Below, piece after piece: positions 6,114 to 6,606 of a DNA stretch of 6,606 nt; positions within the stretch are counted from its first letter, which is position 1, and each line of letters begins with the position of its first letter. A program made the position numbers and the translations under genes. The notes under the pieces were generated by a model. That model was not told the DNA's origin. It worked only from the letters and a program-made list of their open reading frames with translations, and did no database searches. The stretch is taken from positions 1 to 6,606 of the forward strand of contig JAPLHM010000090.1 of assembly GCA_026389635.1 (NCBI GenBank), read 5' to 3'. This stretch comes from Chloroflexota bacterium. GTDB lineage: Bacteria > Chloroflexota > Dehalococcoidia > GIF9 > UBA5629.

Positions 6114-6606
6114 TTATTCAGCTTTGATAATGGCAGCAATACCCTGGCCGCCGCCTTCGCACATGGTGGCGACGCCGTATTTGCCTTTCTTCTCTTTGAG
6201 TATCCTGGCAAGAGTACCTACCAGCCTGATGCCGCTGGCGCCCAGGGGATGGCCGATGGCCATGGCGCCGCCATGGACATTGACCTGTTCCCATTTCAGG
6301 CCGAATTCCTTGACAGCATACAGGGACACTACCGCGAAGGCCTCATTGACCTCCCAGTAATCGATATCCTTGGCCTGCAGTCCGGCAGCCTTCAAGGCAT
6401 TCCTGGTGGAGGGTACGGGGCCTGCGCCCATGATGGTGGGGTCAACGCCGGCCATACCGAAGGAAACGAAGCTGGCGATGGGCTTGAGGCCGAGTTTATT
6501 GGCTTTCTCGCGGGACATGATGAGCATGGCAGTGGCGCCCGCATTCAACGGGGAGGATGTGCCTGCTGTGATCGTGCCGTCGGGCTTGTAAGCCGGCTTC
6601 ATCCCG
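6114..6606 (-). CDS. Thiolase (acetyl-CoA C-acetyltransferase type), C-terminal part
   Basis: The gene enters from the right edge and ends at TAA (complement of 6114-6116). About 163 residues, the C-terminal thiolase domain, are visible; the ATG at 6602-6600 is internal. Motifs are DGTITAGTSSPLNAGA, VNEAF (NEAF codons at 6347-6336), NVHGGAMAIGHPLGASG with catalytic His (6251-6249), and the C-terminal MCEGGGQG with the second catalytic Cys (6161-6159). The acyl-accepting N-terminal Cys is off the window. Thiolases reversibly condense two acetyl-CoA or cleave 3-oxoacyl-CoA; substrate length cannot be told from this part. The family's usual SGxNDGA block reads SPLNAGA here, a modest variant. It is convergent with degV and shares the terminator at 6061-6089. 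Confidence 0.92.
   Translation of the reverse strand, partial: GMKPAYKPDGTITAGTSSPLNAGATAMLIMSREKANKLGLKPIASFVSFGMAGVDPTIMGAGPVPSTRNALKAAGLQAKDIDYWEVNEAFAVVSLYAVKEFGLKWEQVNVHGGAMAIGHPLGASGIRLVGTLARILKEKKGKYGVATMCEGGGQGIAAIIKAE

Noticed and set aside
5417..6211. Long minus-strand open frame (264 aa) antisense to degV and running through the repeats
   Set aside because: It overlaps the clear degV gene, crosses the repeat copies and the terminator, has low-complexity 'GAPEGTPLH' sequence from the repeats, and shows no family motif. It is a shadow of GC-rich codon use.

Overview
The window looks like a chromosomal stretch from a GC-rich anaerobic bacterium. My best guess is Chloroflexota (Dehalococcoidia-like) or a similar lineage. 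This rests on three things: a short archaeal-type LeuC/LeuD pair, a long (533 aa) CimA of the kind found in Geobacter and Dehalococcoides, and a 'gtcattgcgaggagc…gaagcaatc' palindromic repeat I recall from such genomes. The taxonomic call is inference; there is no rRNA or marker gene here.

Layout: (1) 1-291, the 3' end of an MgtC/SapB-type membrane protein. (2) 292-426, a palindromic repeat element bounded by a 17-bp near-perfect direct repeat. (3) 427-4892, a tight four-gene operon leuC-leuD-leuB-cimA with gaps of 3, 1 and 10 nt. (4) 4893-5107, a spacer holding a 70-bp GC-rich repeat, a related hairpin and a possible promoter. (5) 5108-5944, a DegV-family lipid-binding protein. (6) 5945-6113, a truncated and a complete copy of the same 70-bp repeat, then a bidirectional terminator. 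(7) 6114-6606, the C-terminal part of a thiolase on the minus strand, convergent with degV and running off the right edge.

How the genes work together: CimA condenses pyruvate and acetyl-CoA to (R)-citramalate. LeuCD isomerises it through citraconate to beta-methylmalate, and LeuB oxidatively decarboxylates that to 2-oxobutyrate, the isoleucine precursor. The four genes therefore encode the whole threonine-independent route to 2-oxobutyrate. LeuCDB can also serve leucine synthesis, but the leucine-specific entry enzyme LeuA is not in the window.

The genes are conventional and I see no new enzymatic or defence system. The most interesting signals are in the spacers. The mgtC-leuC gap looks like a short-element insertion that duplicated the junction carrying the leuC ribosome-binding site. 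A 70-bp repeat with 9-bp inverted termini flanks degV in direct orientation, and one truncated copy supplies the degV stop codon. Both repeat families show the same layout, a truncated 5' copy, 11 nt, then a complete copy.
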